64,000 nucleotides of DNA from Thermoplasma volcanium GSS1 (GTDB lineage Archaea; Thermoplasmatota; Thermoplasmata; Thermoplasmatales; Thermoplasmataceae), in NCBI RefSeq assembly GCF_000011185.1, contig NC_002689.2, positions 496,001 to 560,000 of the forward strand, read 5' to 3'. Position numbers and translations under genes: made by a program. Numbering within the stretch: position 1 is the first letter of the stretch; each line of letters starts with the position of its first letter. This document shows positions 8,403-16,808 of the stretch, piece by piece. The notes beneath the pieces were generated by a model. The model searched no databases, had not been told where the DNA came from, and was given only the letters and a program-made list of their open reading frames with translations.

Positions 8403-8867
8403 GATACCTACGCCACTAGGATACTGATCCTTCTTTCAGGAAGGGAAATGACGCTTTACGAGATCTCAAAAAGGGTTGATCTTTATTCAACGGTATCCCA
8501 TGGTACGGTATTTCCAGTAATAAAGAAACTTTTAGATGGTGGGTTTATAAAATACAGAATGGAAGGGAACAAGAAGCTTTACTACGCAACAGAAAAGGGC
8601 CAGAACTACGTTACGAACATCCAGAACATTGGTAGGGAATTGAAGGAAAAGATCATGGAGAAAAGTATGGGTAATGCCCTGTTCTATCTGAACCTATTAT
8701 CTAGTGACGAAGATGCTGAGGCCTTAAGAACAGCCATTGGTCTGCTAATGCCCACATTCATAAGGATGGTTGAAGTGGTTTTCAGGCTTTACAAGGACGG
8801 AAAAAAAGATGAGATAGGCAGCCTAGTAGCAAAATTTGGAGAGATGGCACAAGATGGATCAAGTTAA
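8400..8867 (+). CDS. PadR-family transcriptional regulator
   Basis: A 155-residue winged-helix protein. I start it at the ATG at 8400 (MDTYATRILILLSGREMTLY) because the upstream open stretch contains the TATA box and operator. The motif GTVFPVIKKLLDGGFIKY (about 37-54) is the PadR recognition-helix and wing pattern, followed by a C-terminal dimerisation helix region. PadR proteins often repress multidrug transporters and release DNA on binding the drug. Its end overlaps the start of the transporter gene by 14 nt. Leaderless start is likely. Confidence 0.85.
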   Translation: MDTYATRILILLSGREMTLYEISKRVDLYSTVSHGTVFPVIKKLLDGGFIKYRMEGNKKLYYATEKGQNYVTNIQNIGRELKEKIMEKSMGNALFYLNLLSSDEDAEALRTAIGLLMPTFIRMVEVVFRLYKDGKKDEIGSLVAKFGEMAQDGSS

Positions 8868-10299
8868 ACATTCTACCAGGACAATAGCTATAGCGGCCTT
8901 CGCAGGCCTGCTTGTCACGTACGTAGAAACAATGATAACACCTGCACTGCCAATCTTAGTTACGTTCTTTGATACGAACTACGATAAGCTCTCTTGGGTA
9001 ATAACGGCATACATCATCTCTGGAACAATATCTTCTGCGATATTTGGAAGGCTTGCAGATATGTACGGAAAGAAGCGTATATTTATAGTTCTAGCCGGTG
9101 TTTATTCAATAGCAGTTTCTTTTGGTGGCTTCGCAAAGACGCTTGAAGAGCTTATAATTATACGGACAGTTCAGGGTCTTGGTATGGGCATGTTTCCTGT
9201 TTCTTTTGCCCTCATAAATGATCAGGTGCCGAAAAACAGGCTCGCACTAGCTCAAGGCATAGTCAGCTCAACTTTCTCTGGAGGGGCAGCAATAGGGCTG
9301 GTGCTTGGGGCCTGGATAACACAGAATTATGGCTGGCAGTGGTCCTATCATTCCTCTATACCGGTCGCACTTATTCTTCTTGCAGTAGCCGCTATTTATC
9401 TTCACGATGAATCATCAAGAAGAAAAAGCACAGTGGATTTCATAGGTGTCTCGATGCTGGCGATAGCCCTTGTCTCGCTTATTTTAGGCCTATCAGAGGG
9501 CGAATACTGGGGATGGTCTTCGGCATCAATTATTTCTCTATTTGCCCTTTCATTGATTCTAGTTTTTGCTTTTGTTTACCTGGAGCAAAGATCACCTGAA
9601 CCATTCATAAACCTGTCGCTGCTTAAAACGAGGAACGTTCTTCTTGCCAATATAGCAGGCTTATTTGCCATGGCTGGTATGTTTTTCCTATTCTATTCCG
9701 TACCGCCGTTGCTGCAAGACCCAGAACCAGCTGGATTCGGCGTAACTATAGTTGAGTCTGGACTTATACTGCTTCCAGCCGCTGTGCTGAACATGGTTTT
9801 CGCACCCTTGGCAGCTAAACTGACAACGAACAGAGGCCCAAAAACTGCCATAATTGTAGGTCTTATAATACTGTTCTTCAGCTACTTTGGCCTTTATTAT
9901 AACAGATCATCGATAGTAGCGATCCTTGAAGACGCATCTATTATGGGCATGGGAATATCATTCATATTCGTGGGCATAATCAATATATTGCTAGTGTCTG
10001 TTCCTAGGGAGAAGGCCGGAGAAAGTACCGGTATGAACGTTGTATTCAGGAACATTGGAACCTCGTTGGCACCTGCAATTGGTGGTGTTTTCGAAACAAT
10101 GTACGTAACATATTCCCTCGTCGGCGTAGTTCCTGGAAATTTTGCGGGCCTAGGCTTTATCCCAATATTTTCTTCTTTTCCTTCTTCAGCGGCATACGAT
10201 AGCATATACATGGTTGGTATGATATTTGTTGTAGTAGCTCTAGTTCTTTCTATGTTTATGAAAAACGTTGTAGTTGGAGGTGTAAGCGATGCGTTATAA
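8854..10299 (+). CDS. MFS multidrug efflux pump, 14-helix type
   Basis: About 481 residues with roughly 14 transmembrane segments, of the DHA2 (EmrB/QacA) drug:proton antiporter type. The MFS loop motif GRLADMYGKKR lies between helices 2 and 3, and VQGLGMGMFPVSFALINDQVP corresponds to the drug-exporter region around helix 4. I prefer the ATG at 8854 (MDQVKHSTR); the TTG at 8836 is an alternative. It is in an operon with the PadR regulator upstream (14-nt overlap) and the secreted partner downstream (11-nt overlap). Substrate unknown. Confidence 0.85.
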   Translation: MDQVKHSTRTIAIAAFAGLLVTYVETMITPALPILVTFFDTNYDKLSWVITAYIISGTISSAIFGRLADMYGKKRIFIVLAGVYSIAVSFGGFAKTLEELIIIRTVQGLGMGMFPVSFALINDQVPKNRLALAQGIVSSTFSGGAAIGLVLGAWITQNYGWQWSYHSSIPVALILLAVAAIYLHDESSRRKSTVDFIGVSMLAIALVSLILGLSEGEYWGWSSASIISLFALSLILVFAFVYLEQRSPEPFINLSLLKTRNVLLANIAGLFAMAGMFFLFYSVPPLLQDPEPAGFGVTIVESGLILLPAAVLNMVFAPLAAKLTTNRGPKTAIIVGLIILFFSYFGLYYNRSSIVAILEDASIMGMGISFIFVGIINILLVSVPREKAGESTGMNVVFRNIGTSLAPAIGGVFETMYVTYSLVGVVPGNFAGLGFIPIFSSFPSSAAYDSIYMVGMIFVVVALVLSMFMKNVVVGGVSDAL

Positions 10300-11890
10300 G
10301 TATATTTCGATAATATTGCTAGCTGCCGTTTTACTTGCATCAAGCAGTGTTATGCCAGTTTCATATGGGAGTACCCCTATTGTAGAGGTATCTGGAGTAT
10401 CGTGGTACACTGTTAATTCATCAGAGGTTGTAGCTCCAGGGATGACTTTTGTACCATTGGTCGTTACATTCGTCCCACTAGCCAACCTTTCGAGTGTTAC
10501 TGCATTTATAAATGTGACGAAGTACAATCAAGGTATTTTGAGTTACGTCAATACCTACGGGTACAACCCTGGGCCAACGGAGTACAATTTTAGTTATTTG
10601 CCAGCAGGGAAGCCGGTTACATTGGTTCAAATGGTAAACGTTAACCCAAACGCATCCGACGGTCTTTACAGGGAAGCATTGTACGTTTCCGGATTGTACT
10701 CTAGCATTCCGGTTTTTGAGAATGTATCGTTTTCTGTCCCTATTCTAGGGAAGTCGAGTATCTTGGTGTTAAATTCCTTTTTCGGTACTCAAAGTAATCC
10801 CATGGCAGGCAGATCCGGGATGAGGTTCGTGCCTCTTACCGTGATGCTGGAAAATAATGGGAACGTGTACACTCAGAACGTTTCCATATCTTATGTTCCG
10901 CAAGGTCCAATTTACGGTTACACTCAAAATACCACACTGGCTGTGATTCCTCCTGGGGAAGCAGTGCCAGTCACATTTATCGTTTCAGTAAAGAATAACG
11001 CTACAAACGGCGTATTTGTTCAGAATTTAAGCTTGAGATATCTTGGTGCATATCACAACGTATCGTTTAATCTGCAGTTAGACGGTTATTCGGAACTGTC
11101 TCTCACTTATTATTTCTTTGACCCGCCGATCGTATACACAAATGAAAAATTCATCTCACTTAAAATAGGTATTCAGAACAGTGGGAATACTTATGCTAAA
11201 AATACTTCTATCTTTATTACATCATCCGACTTCACTGTCCTGTCGCATGGATACAACGTTTCGTACCTGCCATCGGGTCAATTCAATTTCACATTTTTAA
11301 TCAATTCCGGATCGATGTATGGAACCCAAGAGATAGATATCCATATTGGCAGCGGAGTTTTCCCTATACTTATATATGTGCATAGAGTAGGAGAGCTTTT
11401 CGTATCGTACTCCCAGACAACTTTGCAGCCAGGAGTTGACAAGTCATCTCTTTACTTTAACATCACTAATGAAGGGAACCGCACAATGTACGATATAAAC
11501 GTGCATCTATTGTATCCCGCTATATTAACAATACATACACCGTCATCGAATCCACTGCTTGCCTTGACAGCCAACAATATAACTATAGCAAGGCTTGTCC
11601 CAGGGCAGAGTTTTCTTGTTGTATTCGTTGTCGATACGTCTAGCGCCGCCCATTCCGGTCAGTATCCTATTCAGTTGTACGCATCTTGGCATTATAATAA
11701 CACGAACTACTTATTTTTCAAAGTCTACGACACTAGCGTCAGAATATCTCCCACAGTTGAGCAGCAGCTATCAGACTTTTTCACTTTCAACTACGTCACT
11801 GTAGCGGTACTAGCCGTTATAGTTGTAGTAGTGGTTGGCATAGCAGTATATGCAGGGGTAAAGTCCAGGAAGGGAAATAAGGGTAGATAA
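10289..11890 (+). CDS. Secreted, membrane-anchored Ig-like protein coupled to the pump
   Basis: A 533-residue protein with an N-terminal signal sequence (about 1-27), about 460 residues of beta-rich repeats resembling COG1361/CARDB domains, and one C-terminal transmembrane helix (about 500-522) ending in a basic tail. Repeated NNGN/NSGN/NEGN motifs with MFVPLTV or FISLKI strands indicate three or four tandem Ig-like units. There are many N-X-S/T sequons, consistent with heavy N-glycosylation. A good ribosome site (GGAGGTG) lies before the ATG, which overlaps the pump gene. It would sit outside the membrane as an accessory to the pump (inference). Confidence 0.75.
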   Translation: MRYKYISIILLAAVLLASSSVMPVSYGSTPIVEVSGVSWYTVNSSEVVAPGMTFVPLVVTFVPLANLSSVTAFINVTKYNQGILSYVNTYGYNPGPTEYNFSYLPAGKPVTLVQMVNVNPNASDGLYREALYVSGLYSSIPVFENVSFSVPILGKSSILVLNSFFGTQSNPMAGRSGMRFVPLTVMLENNGNVYTQNVSISYVPQGPIYGYTQNTTLAVIPPGEAVPVTFIVSVKNNATNGVFVQNLSLRYLGAYHNVSFNLQLDGYSELSLTYYFFDPPIVYTNEKFISLKIGIQNSGNTYAKNTSIFITSSDFTVLSHGYNVSYLPSGQFNFTFLINSGSMYGTQEIDIHIGSGVFPILIYVHRVGELFVSYSQTTLQPGVDKSSLYFNITNEGNRTMYDINVHLLYPAILTIHTPSSNPLLALTANNITIARLVPGQSFLVVFVVDTSSAAHSGQYPIQLYASWHYNNTNYLFFKVYDTSVRISPTVEQQLSDFFTFNYVTVAVLAVIVVVVVGIAVYAGVKSRKGNKGR

Positions 11891-11901
11891 AGGATCTACC
11901 C
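11881..11901 (+). terminator. Inverted repeat spanning the stop codon
   Basis: GGGTAGA and TCTACCC form a perfect 7-bp stem with a 7-nt loop that includes the TAA stop. No clear T-run follows, so termination is a weak inference; it may only stabilise the message end. Confidence 0.3.
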
Positions 11902-11974
11902 TTCTGACGCATACTTTCCAACTCGAAACCGAAATATTTTAAATCGCAAATATGATTACCGCAAAAGCATTTGT

Positions 11975-12061
11975 GCGGAAGTAGTGTAGTCTGGCATCAC
12001 AGGAGCTTCCCAACTTTTAGGGAAAAAGCTCCTAACCCGGGTTCAAATCCCGGCTTCCGCA
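11975..12061 (+). tRNA. tRNA-Gly (anticodon CCC) with a 14-nt intron
   Basis: Acceptor GCGGAAG pairs with CTTCCGC, followed by discriminator A. The D arm is GTG..CAC and the T arm CCGGG-TTCAAAT-CCCGG. The anticodon stem GGAGC/GCTCC encloses 21 nt instead of 7, giving loop TTCCCA, about 14 nt of intron (12013-12026) and a final A. The anticodon CCC is at 12009-12011. CCC and GGG segments in exon and intron can pair, as needed for an archaeal bulge-helix-bulge splice site. The mature length is 73 nt; CCA is not encoded. A TATA-like stretch lies at about 11935-11944. Confidence 0.9.
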
Positions 12062-12151
12062 TACTCGAATTGAGAGAAAACAACTTTAATGGCAATTTTC
12101 AAAATTAATTTTCTTCTCGCCAGCCATTATAAGCCCTTTTCTACGCAATCA

Positions 12152-12663
12152 TCAAAAGCTCCTACTCTTTTTTAGGTTAGCCAAGCAATTGCTTTCAAAT
12201 AGCACTTCGTTTATTTGCGCCTTGCTTGTCTGCACCTCTTGGGCTCTGTTTTCTTTAGGCTTATCGCCGTCTTCAACTACATAGGTAACACGCTTCAGGA
12301 CCACAGGAACTATAACATGCACAATTGGCAAGAATTTGGAAATCTTCTTTAATATGAATCTAGGCTATGCGCCTAAGACATCAGCAAAAGCGCCGTCAAT
12401 AATGGCTAATTCATCATCGCTCAATTTAAAATGGTCATCTTTGTATTTCTTTCTAAACATCGAAAATATTAGGTTAAAGAAGCCACAGATTTTGATTTCA
12501 GATAATAGGGAGACAACATCAAAATCGCCATCTTCATTTCCATTTTTACTACTGTATTTTCTGGATTATGCGTCTTTGCTGAGTGAACCTGAAGCCTTCT
12601 TTCTTCTTTAAAGTACTTGTTATGGGTCTGGCAATAGTATTCTATATCGCTTTGGCTTTTCAT
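12152..12663 (-). pseudogene. Decayed zinc-finger-like protein gene
   Basis: The ATG at 12661-12663 follows a good ribosome site (AGGTGAT). The first 40 codons read as a classical C2H2-style finger: C11-x2-H14 with the second Cys changed to His, then F18-x5-L24-x2-H27-x4-H32. A frameshift near the A-run at about 12541-12560 moves the frame. The next frame stays open for about 60 codons (ending FADVLGA), meets a TAG at 12365-12367 and stays open again to TGA at 12152-12154. The original product was about 170 residues. Family beyond the finger not recognised. Confidence 0.6.
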
Positions 12664-12740
12664 TTAATCACCTAAAATAACTTCTAATGCGTAGTAGTTG
12701 CAGTAAGATTACCCTTCTCTTTTCTTGAAGTAAGAAGAGG

Positions 12741-13361
12741 TTATGTTTTTTGAGCTCGCTTCAGCATTTAGGCAAATGTGACATGGGAAGCGTTCAGTCT
12801 TTTGGAGAGGTCTTCAAGGTTTATTTTCTTAGGATAGCTGAAAAATCCAAGCGTTAGGGCTATTTTGACCACATATTCCTGGCGACTTGTAATTTCGCTT
12901 CTCTCAGAAAACGTTCTTTTCCTCAGCTGTTGAAACTAGACACTATTTTTGGTAAGCCTGTCCATAAAGCCTTTCACTGTAGCTTCATTAGGAACTAGCA
13001 GCTTCATTATAATATCGCTATAATCTTTTTAATAAGCTCCTGTTAGGAATAAATACCAGTCAATTATGGTTTTGCAGACAGCACATTCGTGTGCATTTAC
13101 TATTGCAGTGATATGGCTGCCATCCACGATTGTGATGCTGTCGCTTCTATTCTATTCGACTTCTAAATAGGGTTTCTTGGCTTTACTACTAGGAATGAAG
13201 AATTCGGGGCGATCCTTTATACCTTTTTTGCGTCTTTGAACGTCTCTGATTTTAATACTTGCAGAATGTGATTCAATGATATTCTTGATCCATTTTACTG
13301 GCACCTTGAATCTGTCTCTACTTCGATCATGAAGATTCAGCCGTCGATTTCTCCTTAGTTC
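12741..13361 (-). pseudogene. Decayed HTH-10 (Bat-like) regulator gene
   Basis: One minus-strand frame of about 207 codons reads as a protein interrupted only by stop codons: TAG 13152-13154, TAA 13029-13031, TAG 12936-12938 and TAA 12768-12770; it ends at TAA 12741-12743. The N-terminal part has RFKVPVKWIKNIIESHS and a CAVC motif. The C-terminal part, TSRQEYVVKIALTLGFF followed by LEDLSKRLNASHVTFA then LKRAQK, matches the HTH_10 DNA-binding domain of bacterio-opsin-activator-like regulators. No start codon remains at the expected position. This is a dead regulator paralogue. Confidence 0.7.
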
Positions 13362-13496
13362 TTAAATTGGATTTATGTATATCTAATAAAATTAATGAAA
13401 ATACAAAATATTCAAAGTCTGTACAGGAATTTTTATTATAACCGATATAGTAGAGTTAACAATGATTGAAAAATAGTAGAAGGTGATACCGTAGGG

Positions 13497-14159
13497 ATGG
13501 ATACTTCAGACCAATATTACAGAGCGATTAAGAAGATAAAGGAAGCGTCCGACTCTTCAAACAAAGCCTATCTTACATCTTCAAAACTAGCCAATATGCT
13601 TGGGTTAAGCCAGCAATCAGCTTCCCGCATAATAATAGACCTTGAAAAACTGGGGTATATTACTCGAACAGTCTCAAAGCGTGGCCAACTTCTTACTATA
13701 ACAGAAAAAGGCTTAGACCTGCTTTATACTGAATTTGCTGAGCTTTCTCGGATACTATCTATAAAGAGCAATATAGTAATGACCGGCATAGTAGTACCAG
13801 GCATGGGTGAAGGCAAATATTACATCTCCAGAAAGCAATACATAATCCAATTCCAGGAAAAACTTGGTATAATACCATACCTCGGTACTCTAAACATAAA
13901 AGTTGATCCATCAAGCATCCCAGAGCTACGTAAGCTAAGGGGCTTCACCGGCATACACATAGAGGGTTTCAGGACTGAGGATAGGACTTTTGGATCGGTG
14001 AAGGCCTTCAGGTGTAAGACAAACGGTGTGCCTTCTTTTTTAATAATGCCAGAAAGAACGGTATATACTGATGTTGTTGAAATTATATCTGACAAGTATC
14101 TAAGAAACGAACTCAATCTCAAGGACGGTGATGAGGTAACAATCGAAGTGACTGCCTAA
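13497..14159 (+). CDS. ribK: CTP-dependent riboflavin kinase with N-terminal HTH
   Basis: A 220-residue two-domain protein. Residues 1-85 form a winged helix (LTSSKLANMLGLSQQSASRI, then IIDLEKLGYI). Residues 90-220 form the archaeal riboflavin kinase cradle-loop barrel (GMGEGKYYISRKQYI, LGTLNIKVD, GSVKAFRCK). The kinase makes FMN from riboflavin using CTP. The same fusion is known from T. acidophilum and might make it an FMN-sensing regulator of its own pathway. No riboflavin gene is adjacent. TATA-like TTTTTATTATAA lies near 13429-13440. Confidence 0.9.
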   Translation: MDTSDQYYRAIKKIKEASDSSNKAYLTSSKLANMLGLSQQSASRIIIDLEKLGYITRTVSKRGQLLTITEKGLDLLYTEFAELSRILSIKSNIVMTGIVVPGMGEGKYYISRKQYIIQFQEKLGIIPYLGTLNIKVDPSSIPELRKLRGFTGIHIEGFRTEDRTFGSVKAFRCKTNGVPSFLIMPERTVYTDVVEIISDKYLRNELNLKDGDEVTIEVTA

Positions 14160-14163
14160 AGCC

Positions 14164-14415
14164 TTAAACTTCAATTGAACCGTCGTCTATTTCCTTGATT
14201 AAACGTTCAAACATTTTCCTGACATCGTTTTCTTTCAAATTGCAGTCTAGGATCTCTTTATAAATTTCAAATGGGTCTTCTTTATCACTAGGATCTCCTT
14301 CATAGACCGCGATGTATCCACATATTTTCTCGGCATCGTAGTTTAACCTGTACTCAAGCTTTACTGTCACATTTTTATTCTCTATATACTCTTGCAGGTT
14401 GATCAATTCGTTCAA
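14164..14415 (-). CDS. Small acidic protein downstream of purL, unknown function
   Basis: An 83-residue acidic protein (start TTG at 14413-14415; ends IDDGSIEV). The start is chosen because the strong ribosome site GAGGTGGT lies directly after the purL stop, 5 nt before the TTG. It is 9 bp behind purL on the same strand and surely cotranscribed. I do not recognise the family. It is not PurS, which is encoded at 43914. The composition suggests a small alpha/beta soluble protein. A role beside FGAM synthetase is possible by position only. Confidence 0.65.
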   Translation of the reverse strand: MNELINLQEYIENKNVTVKLEYRLNYDAEKICGYIAVYEGDPSDKEDPFEIYKEILDCNLKENDVRKMFERLIKEIDDGSIEV

Positions 14416-14424
14416 ATTACCACC

Positions 14425-16704
14425 TCATATGTATGCGTCCAGCCCATGTTCCCATCTTTCCCTGAGATCTTGAACAGGCAGATCCACCAAATTCATTCCG
14501 TATTCGTCGATAATTATTCGGTCTCCTCCAGTTTCTCCTATTCGCACTATCTTTAAATCTTTAAATTCCGCAGTGAATTCTTCTTCATGTATCGGATCAA
14601 TCTCAAGCACTATTTGGTTTCCGCACTCCGAGAAGAGCTTCACTGAAGATCGCGAAGCCGATACGTTTCCAAGATCGATGTTGAAGCCTATTCCACTTCC
14701 AAATGACATCTCGGCAAGGGCCATGAATAAGCCTCCATCTGATACGTCGTGTGCCGAAAGTATGTAGGGCGAGAATTTTCCGATCTTTTCTATTTCAAGC
14801 TGAAGCTCGGAGAGGTTAGGAGCTGGCAGGAAGCCATCAAATATGTTGTTCATTCTGGCGTATTCACTTCCAGAAAGGTTGTCGCATGGTGTTCCAACAA
14901 GGTATATCTGGCTCTTATTTTTCTTAAAGTAGGTTGTTCTTGCCTTGGTCACGTCGTCGATGATACCAACCATCATTATAGTTGGTGTTGGCATTATATC
15001 TTTATTTCTGAATTCGTTGTAAAAACTAACGTTGCCAGCCACTACAGGCAACGAGAATTTTCGGCAAAAATCTCCTATCGCCCTGACGGATTCAACAAAT
15101 TGGCCCATTATATCTTGCCTCTCCGGATTCCCAAAGTTTAGTGCATCAACGACTGAGTTTGGCTTTCCACCTGTCGACACTATATTTCTAACAGCTTCAG
15201 ACAGAGTTTCTAGCGTACCATTATATGGATCTATAGATACAAAGTTTGGCCTAGAACCAGAGGTTATTAGAAGTCCTCGCATTGAATCCTCTAGAGGCTT
15301 AATTACGGTGGCATCAGAATGAGTCTCTAAGTTAGGCCTTCCTGAAAATGGGCCAACGATGGTGGAACCACGTACTGTATGATCATACTGCCTAACAACG
15401 TTGAACCTTGCACTGTTGTTCAGCCTGGAAACAAAGTTTAAGGCGAAATCGTTGAGATCTTCAGGTTCACTTGGTATAGATACTTTTTTCTCTATATTTT
15501 TTCTTTCGAACGGTCTCTGGTATACTGGTGCTTTGTCGAGAAATTCTATGTCCATGTCTATTATCTTCTTATTTTTATATCTAACAGTTATTTTCTTTCC
15601 TTCAACTACTGTCCCGAGGATCGAAAAATCAAGTGACCATTTTTCTGCTATTTCCTTCATCTTTTCAACGTCTTCAGGCAGCACCTCTACGAGCATCCTC
15701 TCCTGGCTCTCGCTTATCCATATCTCCCATCCGGACATGTCGGTGTCTTTAAGTTTTATGTCGTCTAGGGATATCTCTGCTCCAAATCCACCAGCGAATA
15801 CCATCTCAGTGGCAGCACTAGAAAGGCCGCCGCCTCCCAGATCCTTCATAGCTTTGATTATACCCAGTTCGTTAGCTTCAAGCACAGCCCTCATCATAGG
15901 GTGCTCTACGATAGGGTTGCCAAGCTGTATTGCGTTTCTGCTGCTCTTTGAAATCCTCGTTAAGGTAGCTGAGGCGAAGTTAACTCCGTGTATTCCATCC
16001 CTACCTGTCTTTCCTCCTACAAGAAGGAGTTTGTCCCCTGCTTTATAGGACTTCGATCTTACTATCCTGTCCTTCCTTACTATGCCAATACAACCGGCAT
16101 TTACCAACGGGTTTGAGTTATATGACTGGTCAAAGTAGACCGATCCGGCCACATTAGGTACACCAATCCTGTTCCCGTAATCTCTTATGCCTCCAACAAC
16201 TCCCTGAAATATATATCTTGGCGAAAGCAGTGCGTCGTATTTTTGTGAAGCCACATCGCCCATAAATAGAGAATCTACCAGCGCGATAGGTTGTGCTCCC
16301 ATACATACAACGTCCCTTACTATCCCGCCTATACCCGTTGCAGCTCCCCCATAAGGTTCAACAGCACTCGGGTGGTTATGGCTTTCCATCTTCAAAACGT
16401 AGGCGTAGTCCTTATCGAACTCAACAACACCTGCATCATCTTCCATAGCCAATATTGTGTAATCTGTTTTCAAGTTTGTGAGGTACTTTTTCAGATAAAA
16501 TTTTGATGACTTGTATGAGCAATGTTCGCTCCATGACTGCGCTATCGCGTGTATTTCTGCATCTATTGGATCACGGCCTTCCTTAATAAAATAATCTCTC
16601 ACAGCTTTCATCTCATCGAGTGATAGCGAGAGGCCGTGCCTCTTGCTCATGTTGATTAAGTCATCGTCATTCATGTCCCTAATCTTGATGTGTCGATATA
16701 TCAT
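14425..16704 (-). CDS. purL: Phosphoribosylformylglycinamidine synthase II PurL
   Basis: A 759-residue small-type PurL: the ATP-dependent synthetase subunit that turns FGAR into FGAM in purine synthesis, working with PurQ (glutaminase) and PurS. Visible motifs include SEHCSYKSSKFYLKK near the N-terminus, the Mg-ATP motif KMESHNHPSAVEPYGGAATGI (in two parts), the duplicated AIR-synthase halves and VAGNVSFYNE. A TATA-like TTTTAAACC lies about 24 nt before the ATG, so it is probably leaderless. PurS is encoded far away at 43914 and PurQ is not in the window. Confidence 0.95.
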   Translation of the reverse strand: MIYRHIKIRDMNDDDLINMSKRHGLSLSLDEMKAVRDYFIKEGRDPIDAEIHAIAQSWSEHCSYKSSKFYLKKYLTNLKTDYTILAMEDDAGVVEFDKDYAYVLKMESHNHPSAVEPYGGAATGIGGIVRDVVCMGAQPIALVDSLFMGDVASQKYDALLSPRYIFQGVVGGIRDYGNRIGVPNVAGSVYFDQSYNSNPLVNAGCIGIVRKDRIVRSKSYKAGDKLLLVGGKTGRDGIHGVNFASATLTRISKSSRNAIQLGNPIVEHPMMRAVLEANELGIIKAMKDLGGGGLSSAATEMVFAGGFGAEISLDDIKLKDTDMSGWEIWISESQERMLVEVLPEDVEKMKEIAEKWSLDFSILGTVVEGKKITVRYKNKKIIDMDIEFLDKAPVYQRPFERKNIEKKVSIPSEPEDLNDFALNFVSRLNNSARFNVVRQYDHTVRGSTIVGPFSGRPNLETHSDATVIKPLEDSMRGLLITSGSRPNFVSIDPYNGTLETLSEAVRNIVSTGGKPNSVVDALNFGNPERQDIMGQFVESVRAIGDFCRKFSLPVVAGNVSFYNEFRNKDIMPTPTIMMVGIIDDVTKARTTYFKKNKSQIYLVGTPCDNLSGSEYARMNNIFDGFLPAPNLSELQLEIEKIGKFSPYILSAHDVSDGGLFMALAEMSFGSGIGFNIDLGNVSASRSSVKLFSECGNQIVLEIDPIHEEEFTAEFKDLKIVRIGETGGDRIIIDEYGMNLVDLPVQDLRERWEHGLDAYI

Positions 16705-16808
16705 TGCAAAGGCATATTACATCGGTTTAAAACGTTTAGCAGTAAGAACCCATCATACATGCATTGAAATATGAATGATTTATTCAAAATGTAATATATT
16801 TGGCAATT

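Noticed and set aside
12336-12611. A 91-codon plus-strand open frame in the 12-13 kb region
   Set aside because: It is antisense to the zinc-finger pseudogene, has no ribosome site or TATA element in place, and its product has no recognisable pattern.
12741-13361. Possible stop-codon read-through or pyrrolysine coding in the HTH-10 frame
   Set aside because: The internal stops are both TAG and TAA, the expected start codon is missing, and no pyl genes are seen; simple decay explains it.
12062-13496. Attachment-site duplication of the tRNA-Gly 3 prime end
   Set aside because: I searched by eye for the T arm and acceptor sequence downstream and found no second copy, so integration remains only a suggestion.
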